From positions 124,001 through 188,000 of the forward strand of contig BAAHQB010000131.1 of NCBI GenBank assembly GCA_054601695.1: 64,000 nt of DNA. The letters run 5' to 3'. Position numbers and translations under genes: made by a program. Below are positions 1-50,932 of this stretch, one piece after another (the first letter of the stretch is position 1; the number at the start of each line of letters is the position of its first letter). The stretch is from Amorphochlora amoebiformis (Eukaryota; Cercozoa; Chlorarachniophyceae). The notes beneath the pieces were generated by a model, which did not search any database, was not told the DNA's origin, and was given only the letters and a program-made list of their open reading frames with translations.

Positions 1-71
1 GAAAATTCGATTTGATAATTAATGACCTAGATGACTAGAATGATTAGACACACCCGCCTAGACACCAACCA

Positions 72-343
72 TTAAAACTTATTCTTCAGAATGGCGGGAC
101 CGTTTTTAGACACCAAGTTCGTGGCTTCCTTAAGACATAGCTTAATTATAATCTTTTGGCTTGCAAGATCTAGGCCATTAAATATCGCGCAATTGCTTTC
201 GCCCTGTTAAAAACGTTATTTATATACGATATATGTATAATATCTAAATAATATCTCTCTATATATAAGATGTATATATATATATATATATGTGAGCAAT
301 GGAGATGGATGATATGTTCGAATATAACTAAGTTAATATATTC

Positions 344-374
<31 letters not shown>

Positions 375-414
375 ATGTATATCTACATACTGGCACATGT
401 ATATATTTAGATAT

Positions 415-470
<56 letters not shown>

Positions 471-587
471 ACGATGATACTATATACTTATATACATATA
501 ATATATATCTATATATATCATAGTATCACAATAATATTAACCATAAGCCTATAATGACTATATAGTAATGATGACTATATACTTATA

Positions 588-626
<39 letters not shown>

Positions 627-851
627 TACATATTATATATCACAATGGTAATAACAGTAATAATAATAATATCTAATACATATATATTACAATGGTAATA
701 ACAATAATAATAATAATAATACTACTACTAATAAGAATAATATTATTAATAATAAGAATAATAATAATAAAACGCGTCATTATAATATCACAATAATATT
801 AACCATAGGGCTATAATGATTATATAGTAATAATGAAACTATATACTTATA

Positions 852-901
<50 letters not shown>

Positions 902-1210
902 CACATATTATAATATATATATGTACATATATATATATTTATATATATATATATATATATACCTTATTATTTGAATCGAGTAGAAAGTCTTCGTGCGCGT
1001 CATTTGCAAGCTCGACAGCTACCTATATTATATAAATATATATATATATATTCACATATTCACATATACATATACATATATATATATATATATTGATATA
1101 TATATATATATACATATAATATATACATATATATATATATATATATATTATGTATTTAAGAAATCTTGAGCTAGACGATTACCTGCATTTAATACGTACA
1201 TATTACATAT

Positions 1211-1246
<36 letters not shown>

Positions 1247-1334
1247 ATATATATATACACATATATATATATATATATATATATATCCATATACACTCAT
1301 ACATATATATATTTAAAATATACACACACATATA

Positions 1335-1416
<82 letters not shown>

Positions 1417-1474
1417 AATACAGTTGTTGCAGATATTCTCCAGTGGAAGTATGATACATACATGTATATATATG

Positions 1475-1510
<36 letters not shown>

Positions 1511-1543
1511 TATATATAATTATATATATACCGATATATATAT

Positions 1544-1580
<37 letters not shown>

Positions 1581-1633
1581 ATATTTAACATAATACCATT
1601 TGAAGATCTTTTGTTTATTAACCTGCCAGACTA

Positions 1634-1726
<93 letters not shown>

Positions 1727-1755
1727 TTAATTTAATATGTAATATAATACCTAAG

Positions 1756-1787
<32 letters not shown>

Positions 1788-2032
1788 ATATGTAAATACC
1801 ATTTCAAGATCTTTTTGTTTATTAATCTGCCCCACCAGTTTCGACATCACACTTCGTAAACGGTTCTCAACCACATATCTATATATACATATCAACATAT
1901 CTATATCTACATATCTACATATCTACATATCTATATATATATATATATACATATACATACATATATATATATCTTTTTGTTTTTTAATCTGTCACACTAG
2001 TTTCGACATCACACTTTGTAAACGGTTTTCAA

Positions 2033-2077
<45 letters not shown>

Positions 2078-2125
2078 GCACATGTATATACACGCATATG
2101 TATGTATATAAAATACACATACGTA

Positions 2126-2180
<55 letters not shown>

Positions 2181-2734
2181 GGATATATGCTATATAATCA
2201 CGTCTCGTAATTGGTTTCTACATATATATATATATATATGTATATATTTATACATATATACATAATATATATATATATATATATAAATACATATATATGT
2301 ATATATATTATATGTATATATGTATATATTATACATTCGTATACAAACCCCCCACCAAGGCTTTCCGAAAAAATAAGAAAATTCCAGGAGAAAGATTCAA
2401 AAAACCTTCGGAGATCCTTCCATGCCTCTATAGCTCGCTTGTCATGTTTTATCTCCGGGTATCTCACGAAATCGCTTCGCATTCTCTCGATTTCAAGATA
2501 TCTTTTCTCTGAGATATGTGCATATATATGTGTGTATATATATGAATTTCAGCTAAAATCACCCAAAATTTCCAAAACCACAGCGTAAAAGTGTCACGTG
2601 CGAAATATAATTTACACTTTGAAGGGTCTATTATGACGTAAATGTGTTGTGTATAGAATTTATAGTACAAGCAAGAAATGACACTTTTTATTGAAGAAGA
2701 GACATAAGATACATTATAATATATTTGTTATATA

Positions 2735-2767
<33 letters not shown>

Positions 2768-2809
2768 AACATCTAATACCCTTACTCTCTTCCGAAGACC
2801 CCCTTCCAT
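72..2809 (-). CDS. Unrecognised 148-aa protein, six exons
   Basis: I model a complete gene on the complement: exons 2809-2786 (ATG start, MEGGLRKR), 2627-2579, 2508-2406, 1878-1800, 1022-963 and 203-72 (TAA stop). Every junction keeps phase and the sum is 447 nt. The product is basic and looks helical, for example [11 protein letters not shown] and [17 protein letters not shown], and ends [12 protein letters not shown] see no membrane segment and do not recognise a family. Introns are (TA)n with GT/AG ends. A TTAGGG array begins about ten bases upstream of the ATG, so it would form the 5' leader or promoter. The 1878-1800 exon has partial copies on both sides (see findings). The start is the least certain part, since an upstream exon could splice onto the AG just before it. 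Confidence 0.6.
1594..2036 (-). repeat. Exon 1878-1800 with partial exon copies on both sides
   Basis: The intact exon ([17 protein letters not shown]...) lies between two partial copies on the same strand. An upstream copy at about 2035-1972 keeps the start of the exon but has an in-frame TGA and lacks the last codons and the donor. A downstream copy at about 1629-1594 keeps only the end of the exon and the donor-like gtatta. (TA)n separates the three. Confidence 0.85.
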
Positions 2810-2820
2810 TCTGACCTAAG

Positions 2821-2908
2821 GTTAGGGTTAGGGTTAGGGTTAGGGTTAGGGTTAGGGTTAGGGTTAGGATTACGGTTAGGGTTAGGGTTAGGGTTAGGGT
2901 TAGGGTTT
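2821..2908 (+). repeat. Telomere-type TTAGGG array upstream of the small minus-strand gene
   Basis: About fourteen near-perfect TTAGGG units, beginning within about ten bases of the proposed ATG at 2809. The rest of 2908-3186 is a short unique stretch (2909-2955) that can be read as coding on the minus strand (RAPKLSRSPSPK) but has no phase-compatible link, followed by (TA)n. I see no further gene there. Confidence 0.9.
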
Positions 2909-3034
2909 GTACTTTTTGGAGAGGGCGACCTTGAAAGTTTCGGTGCTCTAGCAACCTATTACATATATACATATATATAATATATATATATATATAATAT
3001 AATATATGTATATATTTATATTTATTACAATTGT

Positions 3035-3083
<49 letters not shown>

Positions 3084-3098
3084 TTATGATTATAATTA

Positions 3099-3179
<81 letters not shown>

Positions 3180-3186
3180 TATATAT

Positions 3187-15104
<11,918 letters not shown>

Positions 15105-15322
15105 TCACAGGCATGCACCCTTTTGACCGCGATGGAGTCAAAAAAATTCGCGCTGAAATAGTACCCGCCTCTCAAGTGTCTCAATCATAGTTACATTGTA
15201 TACAATTGTTCATATATCTTTTATATATGTGTAAAAATATATATATGCAAGTGTATATATGTGTTCGAAAAAGTATATATGTGTTATATATGTACATATT
15301 TGTTATATATCTTTACACATGT

Positions 15323-15366
<44 letters not shown>

Positions 15367-15449
15367 ATATATATACATGTATATATTATACATACATATA
15401 TATATATGTATATATAAATATATACATATATATTGCGATATGTGTATAA

Positions 15450-15504
<55 letters not shown>

Positions 15505-15529
15505 TGTGACATATCATATATATATACAC

Positions 15530-15580
<51 letters not shown>

Positions 15581-15650
15581 CATATATATACACATATACA
15601 CTATGATATATATGTATATATATATATATATATAATATCATACACATGTT

Positions 15651-15699
<49 letters not shown>

Positions 15700-16022
15700 A
15701 TATTATAGTCTAGATAGTATACATATATATGTATATATCATAGTAATATATATATATAGTGAAATATATACACCGTTCAAGTAATTAATGCTCAGTTATC
15801 AATTATTTCATCATAATATCTAGAATATGTGAACTCACATCCCAGTATATGTTTCTGGATCTCTCAACACCAATGATACTATGAATTATGAAGGTATATA
15901 CGTATATTACAATAACTAAGGCCGATTCAAGTTATATGACTAGCTAGCTAGCGTACGACTAGTACTACTAGACTAGTACAGTAGTACTATGATACTTACA
16001 TACTATTATTATAGTAGTAGTC
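15105..16022. other. Intergenic stretch between the ubiquitin-like and RNA-ligase genes
   Basis: Bases 15105-15190 and 15780-16022 are non-repeat; 15200-15770 is (TA)n. The window should hold the RNA-ligase promoter and possibly its first exon. I see no ATG exon that joins in phase to 14785. A CTAG-rich stretch lies at 15930-16015, with runs such as GACTAGCTAGCTAGC and TACTACTAGACTAGTAC. Three copies of ACTCAGTG sit at 16022-16045, over the stop region of the upstream gene. Confidence 0.55.
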
Positions 16023-26166
<10,144 letters not shown>

Positions 26167-26577
26167 CTCGGTCGAAAACTCCGATTGTCGATTCTGCGTC
26201 CCCTTACATCACGAGAAAACATACAGATAGGGCGTACATATTTTAGAGAACGAGTTTGGACTGGCTGTACGTTTTGGCCAGGGGGGGGGGGTTTGGAATG
26301 TAGGCGAAAGGAGGCACCGCCGATGGTGGAGTTGTCAAGCCGGGCAGTCTAGGATAAAAGTTCGGTTCCTGTTATATATCCAATAATTGATATATCACTT
26401 ATGTAATTGTAATAATATGATATCAATTAGAGGATATCAATATATCTATACTTCAATATGGGAACCCTTTCGCGCGCGCGCAGTGTGCTGTGTCCCACAG
26501 TTGTCCTTCTCATGATACATCCCAGAACGCCCTGTGGCAGGCCGGCTGGTTTGGGTTCGAAATCCTCCAAGAAAAAA
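26167..26577. promoter_or_regulatory. Divergent promoter region
   Basis: This lies between the ATG of the minus-strand ubiquitin-like gene (26166) and the plus-strand kinase (26578, or 26458 if the upstream in-frame ATG is used). It contains a G10 run at 26281-26290, an AT-rich stretch at 26370-26450 and a GCGCGC run at 26471-26481. I see no clear TATA box that can be told apart from the AT background. Confidence 0.5.
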
Positions 26578-41792
<15,215 letters not shown>

Positions 41793-42445
41793 CTAGTATC
41801 TAGAAAATTATTGCATGATGTAACACTAATGACACTATCATACACGACAATATTTCATGCACGTCTGTACGTGTACATGACACATGTCTACATAGTCATG
41901 AATTACACATGAAATATATGACTCTGATCAGAGAACATTGATAGATATTATAGACTAGATCTAGTAGATAGACAGGTTATATATATAAGTACTATATAGA
42001 TATATACCCTAGATACCATCTAGACCTAGTAGACTATGGCGTATCAAAGACAGATGATATGATATTACCGTACTAGCTAGACTAGATCTATCTAGTCTAT
42101 ATACTCTTAGATGTGTATATATACTAGATATATGGTGTGCACATTTCTTAAAAATGTATTGGTAACGGTATTATCATGAATTTCACATGAACACTTTATT
42201 TATTTCATTTCGCAACGTTTGTGACAAACTTTTGTGTGCGCGGCAAGCAAAATTTACAGTGTGCTAGCAATCTAGAAAATATAACTAGAGCCCCTCTTTG
42301 CCGCACGAGTGCATGGTATAAAACAAAAAACTTGAATAATTTTTTCGAGGCTGATTTAAACGGTATGTAGAAACTGGTGTAGTGTAATGCGCGGATTTGG
42401 AAACTTCCAAATCAGGAGTAGAAATCAATCGAAATCTCTCCTTAT
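41793..42445. other. Convergent intergenic region
   Basis: This lies between the 3' ends of the kinase and START genes. It is mostly non-repeat. 41935-42130 is rich in CTAG (for example CTAGACTAGATCTATCTAGT). No exon, RNA gene or clear terminator was recognised. Confidence 0.5.
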
Positions 42446-42553
42446 CTAGCTTATGTTCTCATCAGAGGGTCGGGGTTGAAATTCTGGTCCGGCCTCAAAC
42501 AACTCGTTCACCGCGAGCCACTCGATTCCGAGAGCGTGTATGGCCTACACATA

Positions 42554-42598
<45 letters not shown>

Positions 42599-42662
42599 AT
42601 ATATATACATATGTATGTATAATAATAATAATAATAATAATAATATATACATATATATATAT

Positions 42663-42699
<37 letters not shown>

Positions 42700-42741
42700 G
42701 TATATGTACATTTGTACTTGGGGATTAACAAATGGAGATGT

Positions 42742-42794
<53 letters not shown>

Positions 42795-43151
42795 ATATAT
42801 ACATATATACATCTATGTATATATATACATATATACATATAAATATAAATATAAATATATATATATATTATATATATCTACATACTATATGTATCCCATA
42901 CATTAATAATACGTTATGTAAATGTCTACGTGTACTGCACAACATAAGATTACCTCCTGCGGAAGCTTACTCCACGACACGCTCTGGTTCGGCTCCCGAG
43001 CCAAATACCCTGATCCCGAAACTGAAACCGAATCCGAAACCGAATCTGAAACTGACTCCGGACCCGGGCCAGAACCTGGTCCGACAAGGGGCAGCAGGAA
43101 CCTGTGTGTAAATGTGACGTGTGAAGGTTTGTTTGCATATGTGTGTGCCCA

Positions 43152-43186
<35 letters not shown>

Positions 43187-43264
43187 GTATATATATATAT
43201 ATATATATTATATTACATATATAGATATATATCTCTGTGTGTATATATATGTATACATATAATA

Positions 43265-43297
<33 letters not shown>

Positions 43298-43611
43298 TAT
43301 ATATACATATATATATATGTGCATATAGAAATATATAAATATATACATATAATATAATGGAACGTACATATGTAAGTAAATATGTTATGTATGCATATGA
43401 TATTTTTTTTACATACATATGCATATATATATATATATATATATATCTTTATGTACATACATGTTTGTAATTTATGCTATATGGATGTGTGTATATGTGT
43501 GATATATGCATGTGTATATGTGTATATATAATATTTATACACACATATATAACATATACATATGCATATATATATACATACATATATATATAATTGTGCA
43601 CATATGTATAC

Positions 43612-43655
<44 letters not shown>

Positions 43656-43782
43656 TATGTATATATATTTATATACATATATATATTATAATGTATATAT
43701 GTAGTGTATATATATATATATATATGCTGTTTGGGTTTGTATGATGTGAATGTAAGCATATTTGCATGTATGTAACATTTAA

Positions 43783-43816
<34 letters not shown>

Positions 43817-43869
43817 GTGCACATATATATCATTTATACATATATATATATATATATATCATTTATACA

Positions 43870-43910
<41 letters not shown>

Positions 43911-44530
43911 GTAAATATAATATGTGTATATGTATATAGATATATAATATATATATGTACATATATATTTATATATATACATATATATTATATATATATA
44001 TATATATATGTACATTCACAGTTACATTCACATCTTATGTACCCACACACACGCAAACACACACACTCACAAAAAGCATATCTACACACCCACCCACACC
44101 CATAACCTTGGAATCGGCACAGGCATAGTCCCAACCGCCCTCCCAAGCGAAGTATTTGACAGCAGATACGGTACAAGAGAGGGTGGCGCAAGGTCGACCG
44201 TGAGGAGGTCGAGCCCCAGGTCAATCGCGCTCTCCGACTTAATATTTTTTCTTCTGGTTTTTGGATTAAGGGAGGGGGTTTGGGCATTGTTTGTCGTGGA
44301 GGATGGGTGTATTGATTGGGGTTGGAGTTGGGGTTGAGATTGGAATTTTGCGACGGCGACGGTGGCGAGGGCTAGGAGATTCGAGCGGATATCGGATGCG
44401 ATACGTCTCTGATATTGTGTGTGTGTGTATGTATGTTTGTAATATGTTTGATGAGTGCGGAGGTGTATCAAACTATATATATATCAGTTGTAGGATATGC
44501 GTTTTACAAACATTGCATATGTATATATAA

Positions 44531-44584
<54 letters not shown>

Positions 44585-45208
44585 AATGTACGTATAATAC
44601 ATTCATATACGGTTTTGATTCCTCACAGGGGAGAATATATTCCTCTTTTCTCTCGTTTTTAGCCTGGCCATGAGCACCCTAACAAGCACTGGGATTGCAA
44701 GAAAATGAATCATACATACCTCGACGAGAGAGACAGGGAGGAAGGGCCCGGGGCGGACTCCCAGGTTGTACTGTAGGAGGGTACCCGTGCCGGACTCCAT
44801 TGGCGTCACTGTCCATGTTCCTGACGGTATCCAGAAAAAACTCAGAGAGTTGTTGAGAATCGAATGTATGCATGCATTATAAATTGTAAACTTATATCTG
44901 ATCATACCCCCAGACAAAATTTCCAAAGTATTTGAGTTCCTAATGTGAGTATACATGTAGCGTTTCATAAAAAAGAAACCATACTTCTATTAAAGAAGAG
45001 GCTGCATCCTCAACATGTATGTGTGTGTCTTAGCGTATCCCAAGAAAATTTACAAGTTTGTTGAGAATCTAGTGTAGGTATACAAGCAGATTCTAATTAT
45101 AACTACATGTACACCACATATGTAAATATTATATATATATATATATATATACATAATATATATATATATATATATAATTATTTATATATGTATATATATA
45201 TATATATG

Positions 45209-45239
<31 letters not shown>

Positions 45240-45251
45240 ATTATTATTATT

Positions 45252-45297
<46 letters not shown>

Positions 45298-45479
45298 CGC
45301 ATATATATATATATATATGTATAAATATATATATTATATTTATATATATAATAAATAATATAATATATATATATATACATATATATATATGCACACATAT
45401 TATTTATATTATATATATATATATTTACATATATATATATACATATATATATATGTATATATAATATATATATGTACAG

Positions 45480-45510
<31 letters not shown>

Positions 45511-45807
45511 ATATATAATATATAATATATATATATATATATTATAATATATGTATATGTATATTTTAATATATGTAAGAAGATTAACCTGTAAACTCTT
45601 CAAAGTCCCCTTCAACCAGATTGAAGACCACTCTTGACGGAAGGTTGTTGGGATCGCTACTGGGGACCTCGTTGCATACTAGGGTGCATCTAAAATTGCA
45701 TATGAAAGTTTGTATTGGCGTGTTTATGTATGTATTGAATATTTGTGTGATGTATGATACGTGTATATGTACCAAACAATATGCGTATAATTTATATTTA
45801 TATTATT

Positions 45808-45870
<63 letters not shown>

Positions 45871-45990
45871 TATGCAGACGTATGTGTGTATATATTATAT
45901 ATACATATATGTATATGTATGTATATGTATGTATATATATTTTATATATGGCCTCAATCACATTTATATATATCCATATATATATGAACA

Positions 45991-46029
<39 letters not shown>

Positions 46030-46060
46030 AATATATATATATATATATATATAATATATG

Positions 46061-46094
<34 letters not shown>

Positions 46095-46136
46095 GAACAT
46101 ATATATAATACATACTATATATATATATATATGTAT

Positions 46137-46167
<31 letters not shown>

Positions 46168-46289
46168 AATATCTAAACGCAAAATATACGTGAATATATA
46201 TTTATATACAAAACCTATGTACACATATACAATATATATACATATGTGTGTGTGTACAAACATATTCTTGCATTATATATACATTATAC

Positions 46290-46358
<69 letters not shown>

Positions 46359-47318
46359 TTTATATGCATATGTATATATGTTAAATTTTTATACGTGTGT
46401 GTATATTTCTACCCCCCAAAGGTTCACAGCCCAAAAATATAAGTCGTGCAAATTTACCTCGATATTCCCTCTACTTTCGTTTCTAATCCCCATCCTCTTA
46501 CCCTCAAATATAACTTTGTACCGTGCGCGAAATGTCAGAGAGTCGCTTGCAGTGGCCATGATGCCCGTAATACCCGCAAGAGCACTCGGGGCGGCGGGAA
46601 GGAGGCGCTGCTCACCTATCTGAAGCAGGCGGGCGCCGCCGGGCCATCGATCGATCACTCGGTTGGATGCGAGTGAGGGAACCACCTGCGAATATATTTT
46701 TACGACGAAATTCCTTGAGATATTGATATTGGGACAGAGACACACGAGCACATATCACCTCTTCTAGACGATCATAATCCGTAAGAATTTCCCACACGAC
46801 GCTCGGAGGAACCGGAATGTAAACAGCCGCCGTGAGATTTCGATAGTTGGACAGCCTTCCGGGCGACTGGATGGCCACTTCGATGTTCGAAGCCGTTACC
46901 CTTCGCCACTTGGGCGATTCATCGGAAGGAGGTTGTGATCCGAGGCGCTGCGTAAGATATGAAAGCCTACGAAGACGCCCGGTTCGCCCACAGTCCGGAC
47001 CGGACTCGTAGGAGCGAACGGCAGGGTACCCTGGTAGCGGTGATCCTTTTATGAATCGAATAGGCCTTCGGAATAGGTTTCGGGTCGAAAAATGGTTTGA
47101 TCGAATGGAAGAGTGGGCGCTGTGGAGATGGGGCAGGGAGTTAAGGATCGCTGCCGGCCTGGGTGGGAGAAAAAAGTTTGATATTCTTAAGTTCGATTCT
47201 TGCTTCGCATATTTTCGACCATATATTATCTCTATGACCGGTAATTTTGGTGGGTGATGGCATTAACGACGAAGAAGCATGCAACAACAGGAAGCATATA
47301 TGATATCTCGAATATCAT
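42446..47318 (-). CDS. START/polyketide-cyclase-like (SRPBCC) protein with N-terminal presequence, 467 aa
   Basis: Eight exons on the complement: 47318-47239, 47158-46759, 46685-46502, 45678-45589, 44820-44720, 44408-44107, 43101-42954 and 42544-42446 (TAG). Phases agree and the sum is 1404 nt. Residues about 120-305 form a Coq10/START-type lipid-binding fold: [74 protein letters not shown]. Such domains in cyanobacteria and plastids bind hydrophobic ligands. The N-terminus is a hydrophobic segment ([13 protein letters not shown]) followed by about 60 residues rich in Ser, Arg and Asn with few acids. That resembles the bipartite signal plus transit peptide of secondary plastids (inference). 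The C-terminal third is low-complexity ([16 protein letters not shown]) and ends DENIS. The first exon joins through a gtcata donor; a second possible acceptor lies near 47118. Confidence 0.82.
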
Positions 47319-47656
47319 GCCCGCTTTAACATCGCGAGGGTTCCACCCGAGAGGACCATTCGATAGGACTTAGGGAGGGGGCACGTGGAAAGGTGCAGGA
47401 ACACCCAAAGTCCACCGGTAAATACCCGAAAGTCGCCGATAGTGCCTGTGAAAATCATTTCAGAGATTCTCCGGAGAATCTCACGAGGTGCATTGTTGGG
47501 CTTGCGTGTGGGTTGAAGGCAAGATGACGGATCCTTTTGTTGAGTATGGCTCCTTTCAGCCTTATATAAGAATATTCCGATATAATCATGATATATCTAC
47601 AACTCTTGTGGTTTTCTAGGCGGAAATTAGTCGAGAGGGGTTGTTAATTATGAGTC
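47319..47656. promoter_or_regulatory. Divergent promoter of the START and LSm1 genes
   Basis: A 338-bp unique, GC-moderate stretch between the START ATG (47318, minus) and the LSm1 start (47657; an alternative ATG lies at 47524). CAGAGATTCTCCGGAGAATCTC at 47461-47482 contains the palindrome GAGATTCTCCGGAGAATCTC. Confidence 0.5.
47463..47482. promoter_or_regulatory. 20-bp perfect palindrome
   Basis: GAGATTCTCCGGAGAATCTC is its own reverse complement. It lies midway between the divergent START and LSm1 starts. It could be a dimeric factor site or a transcript hairpin; its function is inferred from position only. Confidence 0.5.
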
Positions 47657-48653
47657 ATGGTCGGCAATATTGTCTTTCTCTCTGCTTACGATCTCTTTTG
47701 GGGGGTATTGGGAATTCATGGGCGGAGTAGGCATGCGATTCAGGCGTCCCTCATGAGTTTTCTTGACAAAAAGCTTCTAGTTATCCTCAGGGACGGCCAA
47801 AACTTAGTGGGCACACTACGGTCAGCTTTTTATATCTTAATTTCCCCCCTTTAATGTGCATAAAGCTATTTCTTTACAGACTTATGGTTTTCCAATTTTC
47901 TTGACTTTTCGTGGAAACCGCAGGTGCTTCGATCAATTTTCGAATATCGTCCTCGAAAACGTCAGCGAGCGCGAGACGGCAGGGGCTTTATACTGTGATA
48001 CGAAGGTCCCCGCCAAATCCTGTCATTTCTTTATCTCTTTCACCCTAACGCATTTCAACACCCTAAGTCAACTTAAAAAACCCCAACTCTCGGACAGCCT
48101 ATCAATGATACACACATACCGTTCACGTACACAACGCGTACACAAGTGGAAAAACATAGAATATTCAGGTAGCAGGGGTGTACCTAATACGCGGGGAGAA
48201 TATCGTCATATTTGGAGACCTGGTAAGCCCAATAGACCCTGTTTAATTCACGGTTATGACAATAGTCATGTGAGAATGCGAAAATGGGAGGATACCTGGT
48301 TGGGTTATGGTTCGGTCAGCGTTAGTAGAAATCTAGCTTGGAAGAGATTAAACACTTAGCGAGTTTATATCAGGAGATACCTCTCTCCCTCTCATTCTTT
48401 ACCCCTTGGATTTTGTGTATGAAATATACTTTTCATATTTTCAAGTATACAGATTTACATATACATACATACGTACATATATTTATGCATTCAAACTAAT
48501 ATAAATAAAATACACACATATTCAGGAGACATATCCCCCAAGCCTCCCCCCCCCTCCTGCAAAATAAATGCAACAATCCAACTCTGTCTCTAATTGCTTT
48601 CTTAACATTATGTATATATATACATACATACATACATATATATATATATATAC

Positions 48654-48692
<39 letters not shown>

Positions 48693-48826
48693 GTTGTTTG
48701 TGTATATAGGCATGCATATGTAGTACATACATGCAATGTGAATGTAGGATCCTACCCTTGAGTCGTCTAGTATGCAGAAGGCGAGTCATAACGACCTAAA
48801 GAAGCACGAACAAAAACTCAAGGATC

Positions 48827-48883
<57 letters not shown>

Positions 48884-48944
48884 CATATGTGTGTATATAT
48901 ATGTATATATATGTGTGTATATATGTGTGTATATATGTATACAT

Positions 48945-48975
<31 letters not shown>

Positions 48976-49187
48976 TATATGTATATATAATATATATGTA
49001 CACACACACACATATATATATATATATAGACATACTCGTGGATGGACTCTTTGTATACCTACACACACGTATGTAAATGTATTCATCTGTATCCGTATGT
49101 TTCATTATTGTATACAATCACATGTATAAGAGATTATAGTTTTACTTGTATGTGTATATCAATAAATCCTCACATATACCATATATT

Positions 49188-49231
<44 letters not shown>

Positions 49232-49317
49232 GATATATCTGTGTTTATACGCATTTATATATTTATATATAATGTATTTTGCATATAGGCATATACATAC
49301 ATACCCACACATATATG

Positions 49318-49373
<56 letters not shown>

Positions 49374-49442
49374 TTATACCTGCACAAACCATGAACATCA
49401 TGGTCACACACTGTGCATATACATACACAAACACATATATAC

Positions 49443-49478
<36 letters not shown>

Positions 49479-49589
49479 ATATATTTGTATATATAGTTAC
49501 TCTCTACATTTATATCATCCGGAATCACACACACACATATGTTATTTCATTAGGGCATCTCCCCACAGAAAAACTTCGAAGATGACTGA
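47657..49589 (+). CDS. LSM1: LSm1, decapping-activator Sm-like protein
   Basis: LSm1 is a subunit of the cytoplasmic LSm1-7/Pat1 ring that binds the 3' end of deadenylated mRNA and promotes decapping. Firm exons: 47744-47820, 47924-48005, 48169-48222, 48771-48828 and 49554-49589 (TGA). The Sm fold is clear: [33 protein letters not shown] (Sm1), [20 protein letters not shown] (Sm2, with the RGEN typical of LSm1). The tail [20 protein letters not shown] resembles the LSm1 C-terminus. Phases agree at these junctions. Two parts are unsettled. The first exon may be ATG 47657 reading straight into 47744, or ATG 47524. One exon is missing between 48222 and 48771; a candidate starts at 48332 ([15 protein letters not shown]), and its phase fits if it ends near 48415. 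It is divergent from the START gene, with about 0.3 kb between starts. Confidence 0.85.
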
Positions 49590-49965
49590 CCCAGTAGCGA
49601 TGCAGCGCGTCACGTCCCGAAATCACATGACCATAACAAAAATTTATGTCCCGGGCATGTCCCACTTTATTTCTGTCGATGCGTGAGTCCATGTTAGTCT
49701 CACACGTGTCAAGCTTACCATTAGCTAGCCTTGAAAGCTGTAGCCTAGGCTGTCTGCGCAGGAGTACATGTAGTGAGTGTGGTTGTTCAGCTTACTTGCG
49801 CTCAGATTATGGGGCCTATGTTCAGGAATGCACCGCTTGTGAATTAATTTTAAATTTATGTTGGATATATGGTAACAATTTTTTCTAGAGTATTTTCAAG
49901 CGACTCAATGTATATGTATATATATATTCTAGATATTCTGATTTTTGCCGTTTACAAAAGTATAC

Positions 49966-50005
<40 letters not shown>

Positions 50006-50840
50006 TGTATACGTAGGCTGCGTGTGTGTGTACATCATAGTATATATCTACATATATATATAACGTATACTATGATATATATATATATACACATATGTGT
50101 GTATATATAATTACATACTATATTTATACATATTTAAAAGGTTAGTAACTATTACTCAATTTAATATATTAGCATTATATAATATTAAATATTACTATTA
50201 TAATTATATAGTTCTATAATTCTAAAACAGTTTTGTATAATATTACACATATATATATATAATATTATACATGTATATATATATATATATATATAAATGT
50301 AACATTAGAATCTCACATATATACATATATATATATTTGTATACAATTATTTATATACCAGCATTATTTAAGTAATTGATGTCATTGTGATATAATAATA
50401 TTATACCATATTAATATTATCATTATTATGCATATTAAATTATATTCATATATATATATATATTATATTATATACATAATAAATATATATGCATATATAT
50501 AATATATATATATATCATGATATACAACATATATATATATAACATTATATAATATATATATATATATATATAACATTATATAATATGTATAATTATATAT
50601 ACTGTTATATACATATATATATATATATATGTTATTATATATGTAATTATATTATCAATTATTATTATTATAATTATTATTATTATTATAATATTTTATT
50701 ATTAACATTATTATTATTGTTATTATTATTATCATTATACATATACAGTTATATTTCCTTAAGTCATAAACCCTAACGTATTCAATAACTTATGAGGAGC
50801 TCTCTCTTTCCCTCTCTCTCTTTCCCTCTCTCTCTTTCCC

Positions 50841-50875
<35 letters not shown>

Positions 50876-50897
50876 TTCCCTCTCTCTCTCCCTCTCC

Positions 50898-50932
<35 letters not shown>

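Noticed and set aside
1150-1898. Long tyrosine/isoleucine-rich open frames here and throughout the window
   Set aside because: They are translations of (TA)n microsatellite (TAT/ATA codons) on either strand, with no conserved features; real exons lie in the short non-TA islands between them.
46389-46751. Continuous ORF through the START exon at 46685-46502
   Set aside because: The ends read intron sequence; domain homology and phase support a donor at 46501 instead.
47856-48359. 167-aa single-frame ORF
   Set aside because: LSm1 exons in two of its parts fit only if introns are removed; the second half of the ORF is in the wrong frame for the Sm2 motif.
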